Source of the DNA: an uncultured Arenicellaceae bacterium
GTDB lineage: Bacteria > Pseudomonadota > Gammaproteobacteria > Arenicellales > Arenicellaceae
Assembly (NCBI GenBank): GCA_938002995.1
Contig: CALKZN010000048.1
Span: 1-41,787, forward strand
DNA: 41,787 bases
Direction of reading: 5' to 3'
Each line of letters starts with the position of its first letter. Within the stretch, counting starts at the first letter, position 1. The position numbers and the translations under genes were made by a program. Of this stretch, positions 30,114-40,667 are shown piece by piece. The notes under the pieces are model-generated. The model was not told the DNA's origin. It saw only the letters and a program-made list of their open reading frames with translations, and made no database searches.

Positions 30114-30617
30114 ATGAAAAGTTCATTATTAGTTTTAACAGTGTCAGTATTGCTTGCGTCTTGTGGCGGCGGAGGTTCTTCAAGTGAACCATCTGGTGTT
30201 ACCTATAATGGTGCGCAGACTGGAATTTTGGTTGCTGGTGGTTTTTCTGAATCGTTAGGCTCGCTTCCTTTTAGAATGGTTGTTGGCGCTGATAATAGCG
30301 TTTTCATTACAGATACAGCTTCAGGCGATCAAGAAGTAGTGGCAAGAGGCTCATTATCAGGTGATCGATTTTCAGCAGTTTCTAATTCAACAGTCACTGA
30401 AGAAGGTGTGACTTGTACGTTTAATTGGACATATAACGGTCGCATTGAAGGTAATGCAGCTAGTGGTTCGATTGCAGGTACAACTCCATGTAGTGATGGT
30501 ACATTTCCAGTGACGTTTACTTTACGCAATGGTTCTTTCTCTGCAACAACAGGTAATTCAAAAGCATTGAACAGTAGCTCTGGCATTCTTAAAGCTACCG
30601 TCCAAGTGATAAGGTAA
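30114..30617 (+). CDS. putative secreted lipoprotein of unknown function
   Basis: Signal peptide with lipobox: MKSSLLVLTVSVLLASCGGGGSSSEPSG. ATG 30114 preceded by aagga is preferred over the listed 30045. Confidence 0.8.
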   Translation: MKSSLLVLTVSVLLASCGGGGSSSEPSGVTYNGAQTGILVAGGFSESLGSLPFRMVVGADNSVFITDTASGDQEVVARGSLSGDRFSAVSNSTVTEEGVTCTFNWTYNGRIEGNAASGSIAGTTPCSDGTFPVTFTLRNGSFSATTGNSKALNSSSGILKATVQVIR

Positions 30618-30651
30618 ACCTTTGATCAATTCTTGTTATAAAGCTTTGTAA

Positions 30652-30681
30652 AAAAAGAGCAACGCAGTTGCTCTTTTTTTA
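30652..30681 (+). terminator. Rho-independent terminator after the lipoprotein gene
   Basis: aaaaAAGAGCAAcgcaGTTGCTCTTtttttt. Confidence 0.88.
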
Positions 30682-30812
30682 TTATTACGCAAAGTAATAG
30701 AATTAATGTAATTCTTTTGAAGGTTTTTAGGTCTTTATAGTAAGGTATCGGCTCGAGAGAGTTTGCTTCTACAATATTTGCCATAACAGTTGTTTCAATA
30801 ACAAGAGTAACT

Positions 30813-32642
30813 ATGCGAAAAAGCATTATTTCATTCTTCACGGCCTTTGCTTGTGTATTTGTGCTTTCCACAACAGTGCAAGCGCAGACTGATTTTTTTA
30901 ATCGATTTGGTGGAGATACTCAGGAAGAGTTACTTGCCGCTGAAGAAGCCTTTCAAATGGTTGAATCACGTATCGAAGGCAATGAGTTGGTGATTGATTG
31001 GCAAAGTGCGCCAGGATACTATTTTTATCGTAAGAACTTCAAAGCAGACAGTGTTGATGCATCAATCATAACGGGTGATGCAAAACTACCTAAAGGCAAA
31101 ATCGAAAATGATCCTTTATTTGGCAATGTAGAAGTTTATTTTGACCCAGTAGAAATGCGAGTGCCATTAACGGCCGCTCAGCTTGATCAATTTGCTCAAG
31201 GTGAATATGAATTCAAGGTTCATGCCCAAGGCTGTAATAAACCAGTTGGTGTTTGTTATCCACCGCAGCAATATACAGTTAAACATGTTATTGATTCACT
31301 GGTTTCTGCTGCCTCAGCCAATACCGAAAATATTCCTGTCGATGTGCAAGTAGGTGATGTACAAAAAACTTCTGATCAAAGCATTGGGAGCAAATCTAGC
31401 TCAGTGTTGGCAAATATTCTTTTAGCATTTGGGGTCGGTATTTTATTGGTTTTTACTCCATGTGTGTTGCCAATGATTCCTATTTTGTCAGGCCTAGTTG
31501 TTGGTCAAGAGAATACAAGCCGTTCCAAAGCAGTTTGGTTGTCGATCGCTTATATTTTGGGAACGGCGATTACTTATACACTCATGGGTGTGGCAGCTGG
31601 TGCTGCAGGCGTCCACTTGCAGGCGTATTTTCAACATCCAGCTGTAATAGCATTTATGGTTGTTATCTTGGTGGTTCTTGCAGCCTCAATGTTTGGTTTG
31701 TTTGAATTGCGTATGCCTGCACGTTTCCAAAGTGCGATGACTAATCAGACAAATTCAGTCTCCAAAGGTGGTTTTGTGATGACCATGTTGGTGGGCTTGA
31801 TGTCCGCTTTAATAGTAAGTACCTGCGTTTCACCTTTGTTAATTCTTGTGCTGGGAGCGGCCATGCGCGAAGGGAGTCCTGTCATCGGTGGTGTCATGAT
31901 GTTTTCGATGGCATGGGGTATGGGAATTCCGTTAATACTGTTTGCATTGGGAGCTCAATGGCTGCTGCCAAGGGCAGGCACATGGATGGATCGTGTTAAA
32001 GAATTTTTTGGTTATGCCGTTGTCGCAACAGCTATTTTGGTGGCCTCTTCTTTAAAGACGGTTCCGAGTTTATTGCTTTGGTCTATATGGTTAGTGTTTT
32101 TTGGATTATGGCTGTGGCGATCTGCCAGCGGATTCAAACTGCCAATTGTGAGGCTGATGAAGGGTTTATCAATTGCTGCCTTACTTTGGGGTGTTGCCAG
32201 TGGTTTGGGTGCCTTTTATGGCGGAGATGAATTATTGCGCCCGCTAGAGAGAGTGGTCAATGCAGGTAAACCGCATATTGAATTACCCTTTCAAAAGGTC
32301 ACATCTTTCCAAGAATTGAACCAAGCATTGGCAATAGCGAAAACTGAAAAGAAAGCTGTGTTGATAGATTATTATGCAGATTGGTGTACCTATTGTGTGA
32401 TTATGGAAAAAACCACCTATAGAGATGCCGAGGTGGAAGCAGCCTTAAAGGGTTGGTTATTGTTGAAAGTTGATGTAACAGAGCCAAATGAGATGACTCG
32501 ATCAGCAAAAAATATGTTTAAGATTATTGCTCCTCCAGCAACATTATTCATTGATAAGGCGGGTAATGAGGTTTCTGATTTAAGAACTTTTGGTTTGATT
32601 AAGCCACGCAAATTAATTTCTATGCTAGAAGGTGTTCAGTAA
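30813..32642 (+). CDS. dsbD: thiol:disulfide interchange protein
   Basis: N-terminal periplasmic domain, VFTPCVLPMIPILSGLVVGQ TM core, C-terminal thioredoxin-like DYYADWCTYCVIMEK. Confidence 0.95.
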   Translation: MRKSIISFFTAFACVFVLSTTVQAQTDFFNRFGGDTQEELLAAEEAFQMVESRIEGNELVIDWQSAPGYYFYRKNFKADSVDASIITGDAKLPKGKIENDPLFGNVEVYFDPVEMRVPLTAAQLDQFAQGEYEFKVHAQGCNKPVGVCYPPQQYTVKHVIDSLVSAASANTENIPVDVQVGDVQKTSDQSIGSKSSSVLANILLAFGVGILLVFTPCVLPMIPILSGLVVGQENTSRSKAVWLSIAYILGTAITYTLMGVAAGAAGVHLQAYFQHPAVIAFMVVILVVLAASMFGLFELRMPARFQSAMTNQTNSVSKGGFVMTMLVGLMSALIVSTCVSPLLILVLGAAMREGSPVIGGVMMFSMAWGMGIPLILFALGAQWLLPRAGTWMDRVKEFFGYAVVATAILVASSLKTVPSLLLWSIWLVFFGLWLWRSASGFKLPIVRLMKGLSIAALLWGVASGLGAFYGGDELLRPLERVVNAGKPHIELPFQKVTSFQELNQALAIAKTEKKAVLIDYYADWCTYCVIMEKTTYRDAEVEAALKGWLLLKVDVTEPNEMTRSAKNMFKIIAPPATLFIDKAGNEVSDLRTFGLIKPRKLISMLEGVQ

Positions 32643-33268
32643 TGAGCCAACAACAATCATCTGTAATGAAAACAATTATTGGTTTGACAGCATTGTTTGC
32701 TCTAGTAGCAGGTGTTTGGTTTGGTATACACCAATCCGAAAAACTTCCTGATCAGGCAGTCCAGCCTTCTCTTCAACAGCTAGAAGCTGAGGTATTAGAG
32801 TCTGCTAAAGCGGCTAAAAATCACCTTCCTGCGCCAGAAGAAATTAAGAATGTAGCATTCTTGTTAACAACAAAGCTGCAAGACACACAATCTGATATTT
32901 ACGCTATTTCAGAAAAACTATCTAAAGTTACACTAGTGAATTTTTGGGCAACATGGTGTGCTCCATGTCGAGAAGAAATGCCCGTTTTCAATGCGGTATT
33001 TCAAAAGTATCAGGATAAAGGTTTTGGTGTGTTGGGTTTGACGATTGACAACTCTGAAGCAACTGAAGCATTCATTCAACAGTTGGGAATTACTTATCCA
33101 ATTTTGATGGCAGAACAGGAAGGCTGGGATTTGTTGTCAAAAACTGGTAATCCTAAAAACTTAATGCCATATTCATTTTTGATTGATAAGAAAGGGCTTG
33201 TTTTAGAAAAAAAATTAGGACCTTTACACGCTGAAGAATTAGAAGCGTGGGTTAATAAATATCTTTAA
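32642..33268 (+). CDS. TlpA/ResA-type membrane-anchored thioredoxin
   Basis: N-terminal TM; VNFWATWCAPCREEMPVFNAVFQKYQDKGFGVLGLTID. Start overlaps the dsbD stop (TAATG). Confidence 0.92.
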   Translation: MSQQQSSVMKTIIGLTALFALVAGVWFGIHQSEKLPDQAVQPSLQQLEAEVLESAKAAKNHLPAPEEIKNVAFLLTTKLQDTQSDIYAISEKLSKVTLVNFWATWCAPCREEMPVFNAVFQKYQDKGFGVLGLTIDNSEATEAFIQQLGITYPILMAEQEGWDLLSKTGNPKNLMPYSFLIDKKGLVLEKKLGPLHAEELEAWVNKYL

Positions 33269-33517
33269 AATCTTCTAAGTTCGACAAAAATGGAGTTAAG
33301 TTCATTAAATTTCGTTAAATAAGGTATTTCATCTAAAAAATTAAGATTTCCCTTAAAATTTTTGTTTTGCAGGGAATTTACAGATTTTAACGGTGATTTC
33401 GTCGATTTTTGCCAAATTTATGCTATGCTGCCCAGCGTTCAGAAAAATATTATAAGGAATGCGGCTTTGCATTTCTTTCTCAGCAAATTCAGCAAAATAT
33501 AGAATGAAGAGGCATTT

Positions 33518-33973
33518 ATGGATTTAAGAAAAATCAAAAAACTCATTGAACTGCTTGAAGAATCAAATCTCCAAGAAATGGAAATTCAAGAAGGTGAAGA
33601 ATCAATTCGCTTGAGTCGAGGCGGCGGCATCGTTGCACCTATGATGATGCCCCAAATGCAGGCACAAGCGCCAGTAGCAGCACCAGTTGCTCAAGCAGCG
33701 CCAGTTGTTGCTGAGGCTGTAGCGGATACAGCTAATATGGATAACGCTTTAAAATCACCAATGGTAGGAACATATTATGCTGCTGCTAAGCCAGGTGATC
33801 CAGATTTTGCGAAAGTAGGTGATAAGGTTTCTATTGGAGATGTACTTTGTATAGTTGAAGCGATGAAAATTTTCAATCAAATTGAATCTGATCGTGCCGG
33901 CACAATCGTTTCAATCATGAAAGAAAGTGGCGACCCTGTTGAATATGGTGAGCCATTGTTCATTATTGAATAA
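33518..33973 (+). CDS. accB: biotin carboxyl carrier protein of acetyl-CoA carboxylase
   Basis: MDLRKIKKLIELLEESNLQEMEI, Ala/Pro linker, SPMVGTYYAAAKPGDPDF, biotinyl motif VEAMKIFNQIE. Confidence 0.97.
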   Translation: MDLRKIKKLIELLEESNLQEMEIQEGEESIRLSRGGGIVAPMMMPQMQAQAPVAAPVAQAAPVVAEAVADTANMDNALKSPMVGTYYAAAKPGDPDFAKVGDKVSIGDVLCIVEAMKIFNQIESDRAGTIVSIMKESGDPVEYGEPLFIIE

Positions 33974-34063
33974 TCAATAAATAATCAGCTGCTATTTAGT
34001 TCGTAAATTGTTTTTTCCAAAGCATAATCGAGTTGAACTAACCTCAAACACTGTATAAATATC

Positions 34064-35416
34064 ATGATAGAGAAATTAGTCATAGCCAATCGTGGCGAGA
34101 TCGCACTTCGAATTCAACGTGCCTGTCGTGAACTTGGCGTAAAGACAGTAGCCTTATATTCAGAAGCAGATAAAGACGCTAAATATGTCCGTCTTGCAGA
34201 TGAATCTGTTTGTATTGGCCCTGCGCAAGCGAACTTAAGTTATTTAAATATCCCGGCAGTTATTGCTGCAGCTGAGGTGACTGAAGCGACAGCCATTCAC
34301 CCAGGCTATGGATTTTTAGCGGAAAATGCCGACTTTGCCGAAAACGTTGAAGAAAGTGGCTTCATTTTCGTTGGCCCTAGAGCGGATAGTATTCGAACGA
34401 TGGGCGATAAAGTGGCTGCAATTCGTGCAATGCAAGCAGCCGGTGTTCCCTGTGTTCCTGGTTCTGATGGTTCTTTGGATAGTAATGCAGAACGGAATTT
34501 ACAGCTTGGCGAAGAAATTGGTTACCCAGTGATCATTAAAGCAGCAGGCGGCGGTGGTGGTAAGGGCATGCGTGTTGTACATGCTGCCAATGAGCTTGTC
34601 AGTGCCATTGAGTTAACGCGTGCCGAAGCAGGAGCATCATTTGGTAATGATATGGTGTATATGGAGAAGTTCTTACAACGTCCACGGCATGTTGAGATAC
34701 AAGTTTTAGCAGATGAGCATGGCAATGCTATTCACTTAGGTGATCGTGATTGCTCTATGCAGCGTCGTCATCAAAAAGTCGTCGAAGAAGCGCCAGCTCC
34801 AGGTATTCCTGATGAATTGCGTTCGCAAATTGGCGAACGCTGTGCACAAGCTTGCCGAGACATTGGCTATCGTGGTGCAGGTACATTTGAGTTTTTATAT
34901 CAAGATGGCCAATTTTACTTTATTGAAATGAATACACGTATTCAGGTTGAACATCCAGTGACAGAAATGATTACTGGAGTTGATATTGTGAAACAACAAT
35001 TGAAAATCGCTTCTGGCGAGAAATTGGCATATCGACAGGAAGATATAGTATTAAGAGGCTGCGCAATTGAATGTCGTATTAATGCGGAAGACCCTGAAAC
35101 CTTTATGCCTTCACCAGGGAAAATCAATCGTTACCATGCTCCAGGAGGCCCAGGTATCCGAGTTGATTCTCATGTCTATGGTGGTTACACCGTGCCTCCG
35201 TATTACGATTCTATGATTTCTAAAGTTATTGCACATGGTAATACACGCGATGAAGCTTTAGCTCGTATGAAAAGCGCATTGACTGAGATTGTGGTTGACG
35301 GTATTCGTACAAATACTCCTTTGCATCAAAAAATTATGCAAGATCCTGGTTTTGCGAGCGGTAATTTCACTATTCATTACCTAGAAAATCATTTGGTTAA
35401 GGAACCATCTAAGTGA
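34064..35416 (+). CDS. accC: biotin carboxylase
   Basis: [69 protein letters not shown]. Confidence 0.98.
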   Translation: MIEKLVIANRGEIALRIQRACRELGVKTVALYSEADKDAKYVRLADESVCIGPAQANLSYLNIPAVIAAAEVTEATAIHPGYGFLAENADFAENVEESGFIFVGPRADSIRTMGDKVAAIRAMQAAGVPCVPGSDGSLDSNAERNLQLGEEIGYPVIIKAAGGGGGKGMRVVHAANELVSAIELTRAEAGASFGNDMVYMEKFLQRPRHVEIQVLADEHGNAIHLGDRDCSMQRRHQKVVEEAPAPGIPDELRSQIGERCAQACRDIGYRGAGTFEFLYQDGQFYFIEMNTRIQVEHPVTEMITGVDIVKQQLKIASGEKLAYRQEDIVLRGCAIECRINAEDPETFMPSPGKINRYHAPGGPGIRVDSHVYGGYTVPPYYDSMISKVIAHGNTRDEALARMKSALTEIVVDGIRTNTPLHQKIMQDPGFASGNFTIHYLENHLVKEPSK

Positions 35417-36321
35417 GTTCAGGTTGGCTGAGGATACAATTTCGTGTCGATGCCAGCTATTTCGATGAGTTAACAAACTTACTTGAGGCTTGTCTGGCTA
35501 TATCTGTTTCTATCGAAAATGATGGCGAAGATGAATTTTTTGAAATTGCATTTCCCGGCAAGCCAACTTGGAAGAAAATACGAGTAAGTGCTTTGTTTTA
35601 CGATAGTGTAGATTCACAAGTTATCATTGATTTTATTAACAAGGCGTTGTTTGAAAAAACCCCAGTACCTGCCATTGTTGAAAAAATGCAAGACCAAGAC
35701 TGGGTTCGTGTTTGGCTTGAGCAATTTCAACCAATTCATATTGCCCAAGATTTGTGGATAGTTCCAAGTTGGTTAGAAGCACCTGAGACAAAAGCCAAAA
35801 ATTTGAAGATAGACCCAGGTTTGGCTTTTGGTACGGGTACACATGCTACAACCTTTCTTTGCCTCGAATACATAGCGGCAAATGACTTTACTGGTCAAAC
35901 AGTACTAGATTATGGCTCAGGCTCAGGCATTCTAGCTATTGCCTGCTTGTTACAGAATGCTGATAATGCAGTCGCAGTTGATATTGACCCTCTTGCGGTT
36001 CAAGCGGCTGAGGAAAATGCCGAGCGAAATGTGGTATCAAGTAAGTTGATATCATTAAGCACACCGGATTTTCTTAAGAGTGATTATGCAAATAAGCAGT
36101 ATGAGTTAGTAATAGCGAATATTTTAGCGGAAGTATTAATCGAAAATGCACAGCTACTTCTAGAGTGTACTGCTGAAAATGGCCGCTTATTATTATCTGG
36201 AATATTAACGGAACAACAAAACTCTATAGAAACAGCTTTTCAGCAATATGCCGATTGTCGATTCACTTCTCAACAACATGAAGGATGGATGTTGATAGTT
36301 GTTGAAAAAAACATTTCGTAA
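35413..36321 (+). CDS. prmA: ribosomal protein L11 methyltransferase (GTG start)
   Basis: [49 protein letters not shown]. Overlaps the accC stop by 4 nt. Confidence 0.96.
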   Translation: MSSGWLRIQFRVDASYFDELTNLLEACLAISVSIENDGEDEFFEIAFPGKPTWKKIRVSALFYDSVDSQVIIDFINKALFEKTPVPAIVEKMQDQDWVRVWLEQFQPIHIAQDLWIVPSWLEAPETKAKNLKIDPGLAFGTGTHATTFLCLEYIAANDFTGQTVLDYGSGSGILAIACLLQNADNAVAVDIDPLAVQAAEENAERNVVSSKLISLSTPDFLKSDYANKQYELVIANILAEVLIENAQLLLECTAENGRLLLSGILTEQQNSIETAFQQYADCRFTSQQHEGWMLIVVEKNIS

Positions 36322-36350
36322 GCATTTGTTTTTAATGCTAATATTTCATA

Positions 36351-37592
36351 ATGATTGAATTTACCCGATGTCCAAAATGCACAACACTCTATGAATTAGA
36401 GGGTGTAAATCTGAGCGCGTCTAGCGGTTGGGTTCAATGCGGAGAATGTGATCGTAAATTTAAAGCTGCCAGCCATGCGATCGAGCCTGATGAATTAAGC
36501 TTTACTGTTTCTAATTACAGCATGGAAAAATCCATGGAAATGGCGGGTGCTGTTTCAGAGGGTGACGTTGAGAATTCAATGCAAATTATTGAGGAAGTTG
36601 TTGAAGTTTCTGAGGCAAGCGCCCCCAATATCTCAGAAGCACAAGATACTGAAACTATCGCAGCAAGAAAGCCTGAAAAATCAAAGGCTCCGGAGGTTTC
36701 TGAAACCTTACGCCCTAAAGCACCAGTTTCTCAAAACTTTGAACGTCAGCAATTAAGTGAGCAATTGCAAGATCGTGATTCTGAGTTTATGGAACATACG
36801 ATAATTTTGCCTGATGAACTAAGTGAAGATGAAGATTTTGAAGATATTTTTAATAGCTTCAGTGATGATATTTTCAGCCCAGAATTAATTGATGAAGAAG
36901 AGCTTGAAGATGATGGAAAGCGTGTAAAGAGCACCTATGCTGATTTGCATTCGGAGTTTTCGGAAGAGGAAATAATAGTTGATTCTGATTTTTCAGAAAA
37001 AACAATTTTAGATGAAGAATTAGAATCTAGTACCACTACAGCAACAATTACTGAAACAAGTAGTGAAGAAGTAGAGTATAAAACTTACGAAGTAGATCCA
37101 TCTGGCAGTTTCCCTGCTTTATTGTCTATGGTTGCCAGTTTTATCGTTATGGCAAGTCTTATTGCAATTTTTGCTTTGCAGGTTCATGGTCGAGGTACTT
37201 ACCAATGGATTCCTCAAAAAAATTATGATGGTCTTTTGAGTAGAGCCCCATTCTTATCGGAATTGGAAAAAACACAAACGAACTTATCCGCAATTCACTT
37301 AGCGTCTACTCGTATGGAAGTAAGCGCTGAGGATTCTGAATCTCGAGTGATAACGTTACAATTGATAAACCGTTCCTATTCAAATCAAGCCTATCCAGAT
37401 TTTCAGTTGGAATTCACTGATGCCAAGGGAGATACCATTGCTAGAAGAATAGTTTTACCGAGCATATATTTAGAAAAAGGTCATTTAGGTCTACTAGAAT
37501 CTAGAGAAGCAAAAATTGTTCTTTTGAACTTAAAGTCTTTGCCCATTGGTGCTGTTGGTTACCAAATAAAAGTCGTCCAACAAAATAGTTAG
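36351..37592 (+). CDS. zinc-ribbon (MJ0042-type) and DUF3426-like membrane protein
   Basis: TRCPKCTTLYELEGVNLSASSGWVQCGECDRKFKA, long acidic linker, one TM, C-terminal beta-rich domain (VITLQLINRSYSNQAYPDFQLEFTDAKGDTIARRIVLPSIYL). Confidence 0.88.
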   Translation: MIEFTRCPKCTTLYELEGVNLSASSGWVQCGECDRKFKAASHAIEPDELSFTVSNYSMEKSMEMAGAVSEGDVENSMQIIEEVVEVSEASAPNISEAQDTETIAARKPEKSKAPEVSETLRPKAPVSQNFERQQLSEQLQDRDSEFMEHTIILPDELSEDEDFEDIFNSFSDDIFSPELIDEEELEDDGKRVKSTYADLHSEFSEEEIIVDSDFSEKTILDEELESSTTTATITETSSEEVEYKTYEVDPSGSFPALLSMVASFIVMASLIAIFALQVHGRGTYQWIPQKNYDGLLSRAPFLSELEKTQTNLSAIHLASTRMEVSAEDSESRVITLQLINRSYSNQAYPDFQLEFTDAKGDTIARRIVLPSIYLEKGHLGLLESREAKIVLLNLKSLPIGAVGYQIKVVQQNS

Positions 37593-37631
37593 TAGGCATA
37601 TGTTGCACTACAGACCAATGAAGCTGTTACG

Positions 37632-38633
37632 ATGAATATTGGACTAATTAAATTAAAAAATCCTGTTATAGCGGCTCCTATGGCAGGTGTTTCGGACCGG
37701 CCCTATCGTGCTTTAGCTCGTCAAATGGGTGCAGCCATGGCAGTCTCAGAAATGCTGACGGATCAGCCTCATTTACGTGATTCAGCAAAGACACGTTTTC
37801 GGATGGATATCAATGATGAGCAGGCACCAGTGTCAGTTCAGTTAGTGGGTACTGATCCTCATTTATTAGCAGAAGCGGCCAAATTTAATGCTGATAATGG
37901 CGCTGATATTATTGATATCAATATGGGCTGCCCTGCAAAAAAAGTTTGTAAAAAACGGGCCGGTTCAGCATTGTTAGGCGACGAAGCATTAGTGAAAACT
38001 ATTCTTGAATCTGTGGTTGCAGCTGTTGATATTCCCGTTACTCTAAAAATTCGTACGGGCTTAACCCCAGAAGAGCGTAATGCGGTTAGTATCGCTAAAA
38101 TCGCTGAAGCATCTGGTATTCAAGCCCTTACTATTCATGGTCGTACTCGGCAATGTCGTTTTATTGGTGGCGTGGAATATGAGACTATTACTCAGGTAAA
38201 ACAATCGGTAAGTATTCCTATTATTGCTAATGGTGATATTGATTCACCGCAAAAAGCCTTATCTGTATTGAGCTCAACCGGCGCTGATGCAGTTATGATT
38301 GGCAGGGCTGCACAAGGTCGACCTTGGCTATTTAAGCAGATTGCTAGTTACTTAGAAGACGGTAGTCTTATTGAAGAACCCGGCCTTGAAGAAAAATCAG
38401 CGATTATTTTGCAACATATAGCAGCAATTCATACATTTTATGGTGAGCATTTAGGTGTAAAATTAGCGCGTAAACACATTGCTTGGTATTTGAGTAAGAT
38501 AAATCTTGATGTGAGCGCAGAACGCGCTGTCATTAATCAACAACAAACTATTAAAAAACAATATCAATGCTTAGAAAACGTACTGAATCAAATTAGATCA
38601 TCTAATTATTGTCAGCAACAACCTGCTGCATAA
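37632..38633 (+). CDS. dusB: tRNA-dihydrouridine synthase B
   Basis: VIAAPMAGVSDRPYRALARQMGAAMAVSEML, DINMGCPAKKVCKKRAGSALL, LTIHGRTRQ, followed by fis. Confidence 0.96.
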   Translation: MNIGLIKLKNPVIAAPMAGVSDRPYRALARQMGAAMAVSEMLTDQPHLRDSAKTRFRMDINDEQAPVSVQLVGTDPHLLAEAAKFNADNGADIIDINMGCPAKKVCKKRAGSALLGDEALVKTILESVVAAVDIPVTLKIRTGLTPEERNAVSIAKIAEASGIQALTIHGRTRQCRFIGGVEYETITQVKQSVSIPIIANGDIDSPQKALSVLSSTGADAVMIGRAAQGRPWLFKQIASYLEDGSLIEEPGLEEKSAIILQHIAAIHTFYGEHLGVKLARKHIAWYLSKINLDVSAERAVINQQQTIKKQYQCLENVLNQIRSSNYCQQQPAA

Positions 38634-38698
38634 GAGTCGAATTACTGCTTTTGAATATTTTTTTAATTTAAATGATTTACTCACTCCTTTAGTGTCCT

Positions 38699-38950
38699 AT
38701 GCCTAAAAAAAAGACAAAGTTATCGCTTCAGCAAGCTGTAAAAGAATCTATTGAGCAGTATTTTGAAGATATGCAAGATCAAGTCCCACAAGACTTGCAT
38801 AATCTTTTTTTATCCCAGGTTGAACCACCATTGATTCGTGTTGTGCTTCGTAAATGTCGGAATAACAAGTCCCATGCAGCAGATATGCTGGGAATGAATC
38901 GAAATACTTTGAGAAAGAAAATGAATTTATATGGAATTGATATTTACTAA
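38699..38950 (+). CDS. fis: DNA-binding protein Fis
   Basis: 83 aa; C-terminal HTH LIRVVLRKCRNNKSHAADMLGMNRNTLRKKMNLYGI; dusB-fis arrangement. Confidence 0.96.
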   Translation: MPKKKTKLSLQQAVKESIEQYFEDMQDQVPQDLHNLFLSQVEPPLIRVVLRKCRNNKSHAADMLGMNRNTLRKKMNLYGIDIY

Positions 38951-38995
38951 GCAGGACTAACAAAAAGATCAATTATCATTTTTTCAAGCCTTACA

Positions 38996-39004
38996 TTATC
39001 CACA
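38996..39004 (+). promoter_or_regulatory. Single perfect DnaA-box match upstream of purH
   Basis: TTATCCACA in the fis-purH intergenic region. Confidence 0.35.
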
Positions 39005-39029
39005 CCCGTTAAAATATAGAGTTTAAATC

Positions 39030-40586
39030 ATGTCGAAAATCAGTCCAAAACGCGCGTTAATTAGTGTCTCTGATAAAACTGGAATCCTAGAGTTTGCCCA
39101 AGAATTACACTCTTTAGGTGTTGAAATTTTATCTACCGGTGGAACCGCTAAACTTTTGGCAGATAACGATGTTCCAGTAAAAGAAGTCTCAGAACATACT
39201 ATGTTTCCAGAGATGATGGCTGGACGAGTAAAAACCTTACATCCTAAAATTCATGGTGGCATTTTAGGTCGTCGTGGCACAGATGATGCCATTATGCAGG
39301 AATATGAAATTGCTCCAATTGATATGGTTGTTGTGAACCTATATCCATTCCAAGCAACGATCACACGTGATGATTGTGACTTGCCAATGGCTATTGAAAA
39401 TATCGACATAGGTGGTCCTGCAATGGTCCGTTCCGCAGCCAAAAATCACAAGGATGTCGTTATTGTTGTGAATGCAGGAGACTATGACAAAGTGATTGAG
39501 GAATGTAAATCAGGAGGCACGACTCATGAGACACGTTTTCAACTCGCTTGTCGTGCTTTTGAGCATACCTCTCAATATGATGGAGCGATTGCTAACTATC
39601 TTGGAAAAGTTCAAGAAGATGGTTCACAAGTAGAGTTCCCACAAACGTTTAATTTACAGTTTCAACGTGCGCAAGTGATGCGATATGGCGAAAACCCACA
39701 TCAGAAAGCAGCTTTTTATGTTGAAGATAATGCACCACAAGGAACGATCTCTAGTGCTAATCAGTTGCAGGGAAAAGAGCTTTCTTATAACAATATTGCA
39801 GATACTGATGCCGCTTTAGAGTGTGTTAAACAGTTCGATGAGCCAGCTTGTGTGATTGTGAAACATGCTAACCCTTGCGGTGTCGCAGTTGCTGGAAATA
39901 TTTTAGATGCCTACCAAGCAGCTTTTGCAACAGATAAAGAATCAGCATTTGGCGGCATTATTGCATTTAATCGCACTTTAGATGCGCAGACTGCTAATGC
40001 CATTGTAGAACAACAATTTGTTGAAGTTATTATTGCGCCATCTGTCGACTCAGGTGTTGCTGACATTGTGGCAGCAAAAAAGAATGTACGCTTGTTAGAA
40101 ACAGGTGAATTGATCCAAGGTCATGTGCAAACAGAATTTAAACGTGTTGCTGGTGGTTTGCTGGTTCAAGATGCTGACATTGCTATTTATAATGACTTGA
40201 AAGTTGTGACAGAGTTACAACCGACAACGGAACAAATGGCAGATTGTTTGTTTGCTTGGAAAGTCGCTAAATTTGTCAAATCAAATGCCATTATTTATGC
40301 CAAAGGTAATCAAACCATTGGTGTTGGTGCAGGTCAAATGAGTCGTGTTAATTCAGCCAGAATCGCTGCGATTAAAGCGGAGCAAGCAGGCTTAGAAGTA
40401 CAAGGGTCAGTCATGGCATCTGATGCTTTTTTTCCTTTTCGAGACGGCATTGAAAATGCGGCTTCGGTAGGCATTAAAGCAGTAATCCAACCTGGTGGTT
40501 CAATGCGTGATAATGAAGTGATTGAGGCAGCCAACGAAGCAGAAATGGCGATGATTTTTACAGGCATGCGCCATTTTAGACATTAA
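39030..40586 (+). CDS. purH: bifunctional AICAR transformylase / IMP cyclohydrolase
   Basis: [75 protein letters not shown]. Confidence 0.98.
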   Translation: MSKISPKRALISVSDKTGILEFAQELHSLGVEILSTGGTAKLLADNDVPVKEVSEHTMFPEMMAGRVKTLHPKIHGGILGRRGTDDAIMQEYEIAPIDMVVVNLYPFQATITRDDCDLPMAIENIDIGGPAMVRSAAKNHKDVVIVVNAGDYDKVIEECKSGGTTHETRFQLACRAFEHTSQYDGAIANYLGKVQEDGSQVEFPQTFNLQFQRAQVMRYGENPHQKAAFYVEDNAPQGTISSANQLQGKELSYNNIADTDAALECVKQFDEPACVIVKHANPCGVAVAGNILDAYQAAFATDKESAFGGIIAFNRTLDAQTANAIVEQQFVEVIIAPSVDSGVADIVAAKKNVRLLETGELIQGHVQTEFKRVAGGLLVQDADIAIYNDLKVVTELQPTTEQMADCLFAWKVAKFVKSNAIIYAKGNQTIGVGAGQMSRVNSARIAAIKAEQAGLEVQGSVMASDAFFPFRDGIENAASVGIKAVIQPGGSMRDNEVIEAANEAEMAMIFTGMRHFRH

Positions 40587-40611
40587 CGTTAGAATTAGGA
40601 ACTAAAAGCTA

Positions 40612-40645
40612 TTGGAGACATCACAATGAATCGTGTTGTCTCCAG
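40612..40645. terminator. Hairpin between convergent purH and argF, possible bidirectional terminator without a clear U-tract
   Basis: GGAGACA-t-CAC-aatgaatc-GTG-t-TGTCTCC (one T/T mismatch). Confidence 0.45.
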
Positions 40646-40667
40646 TCAATATTTACTTCAGAATTCT

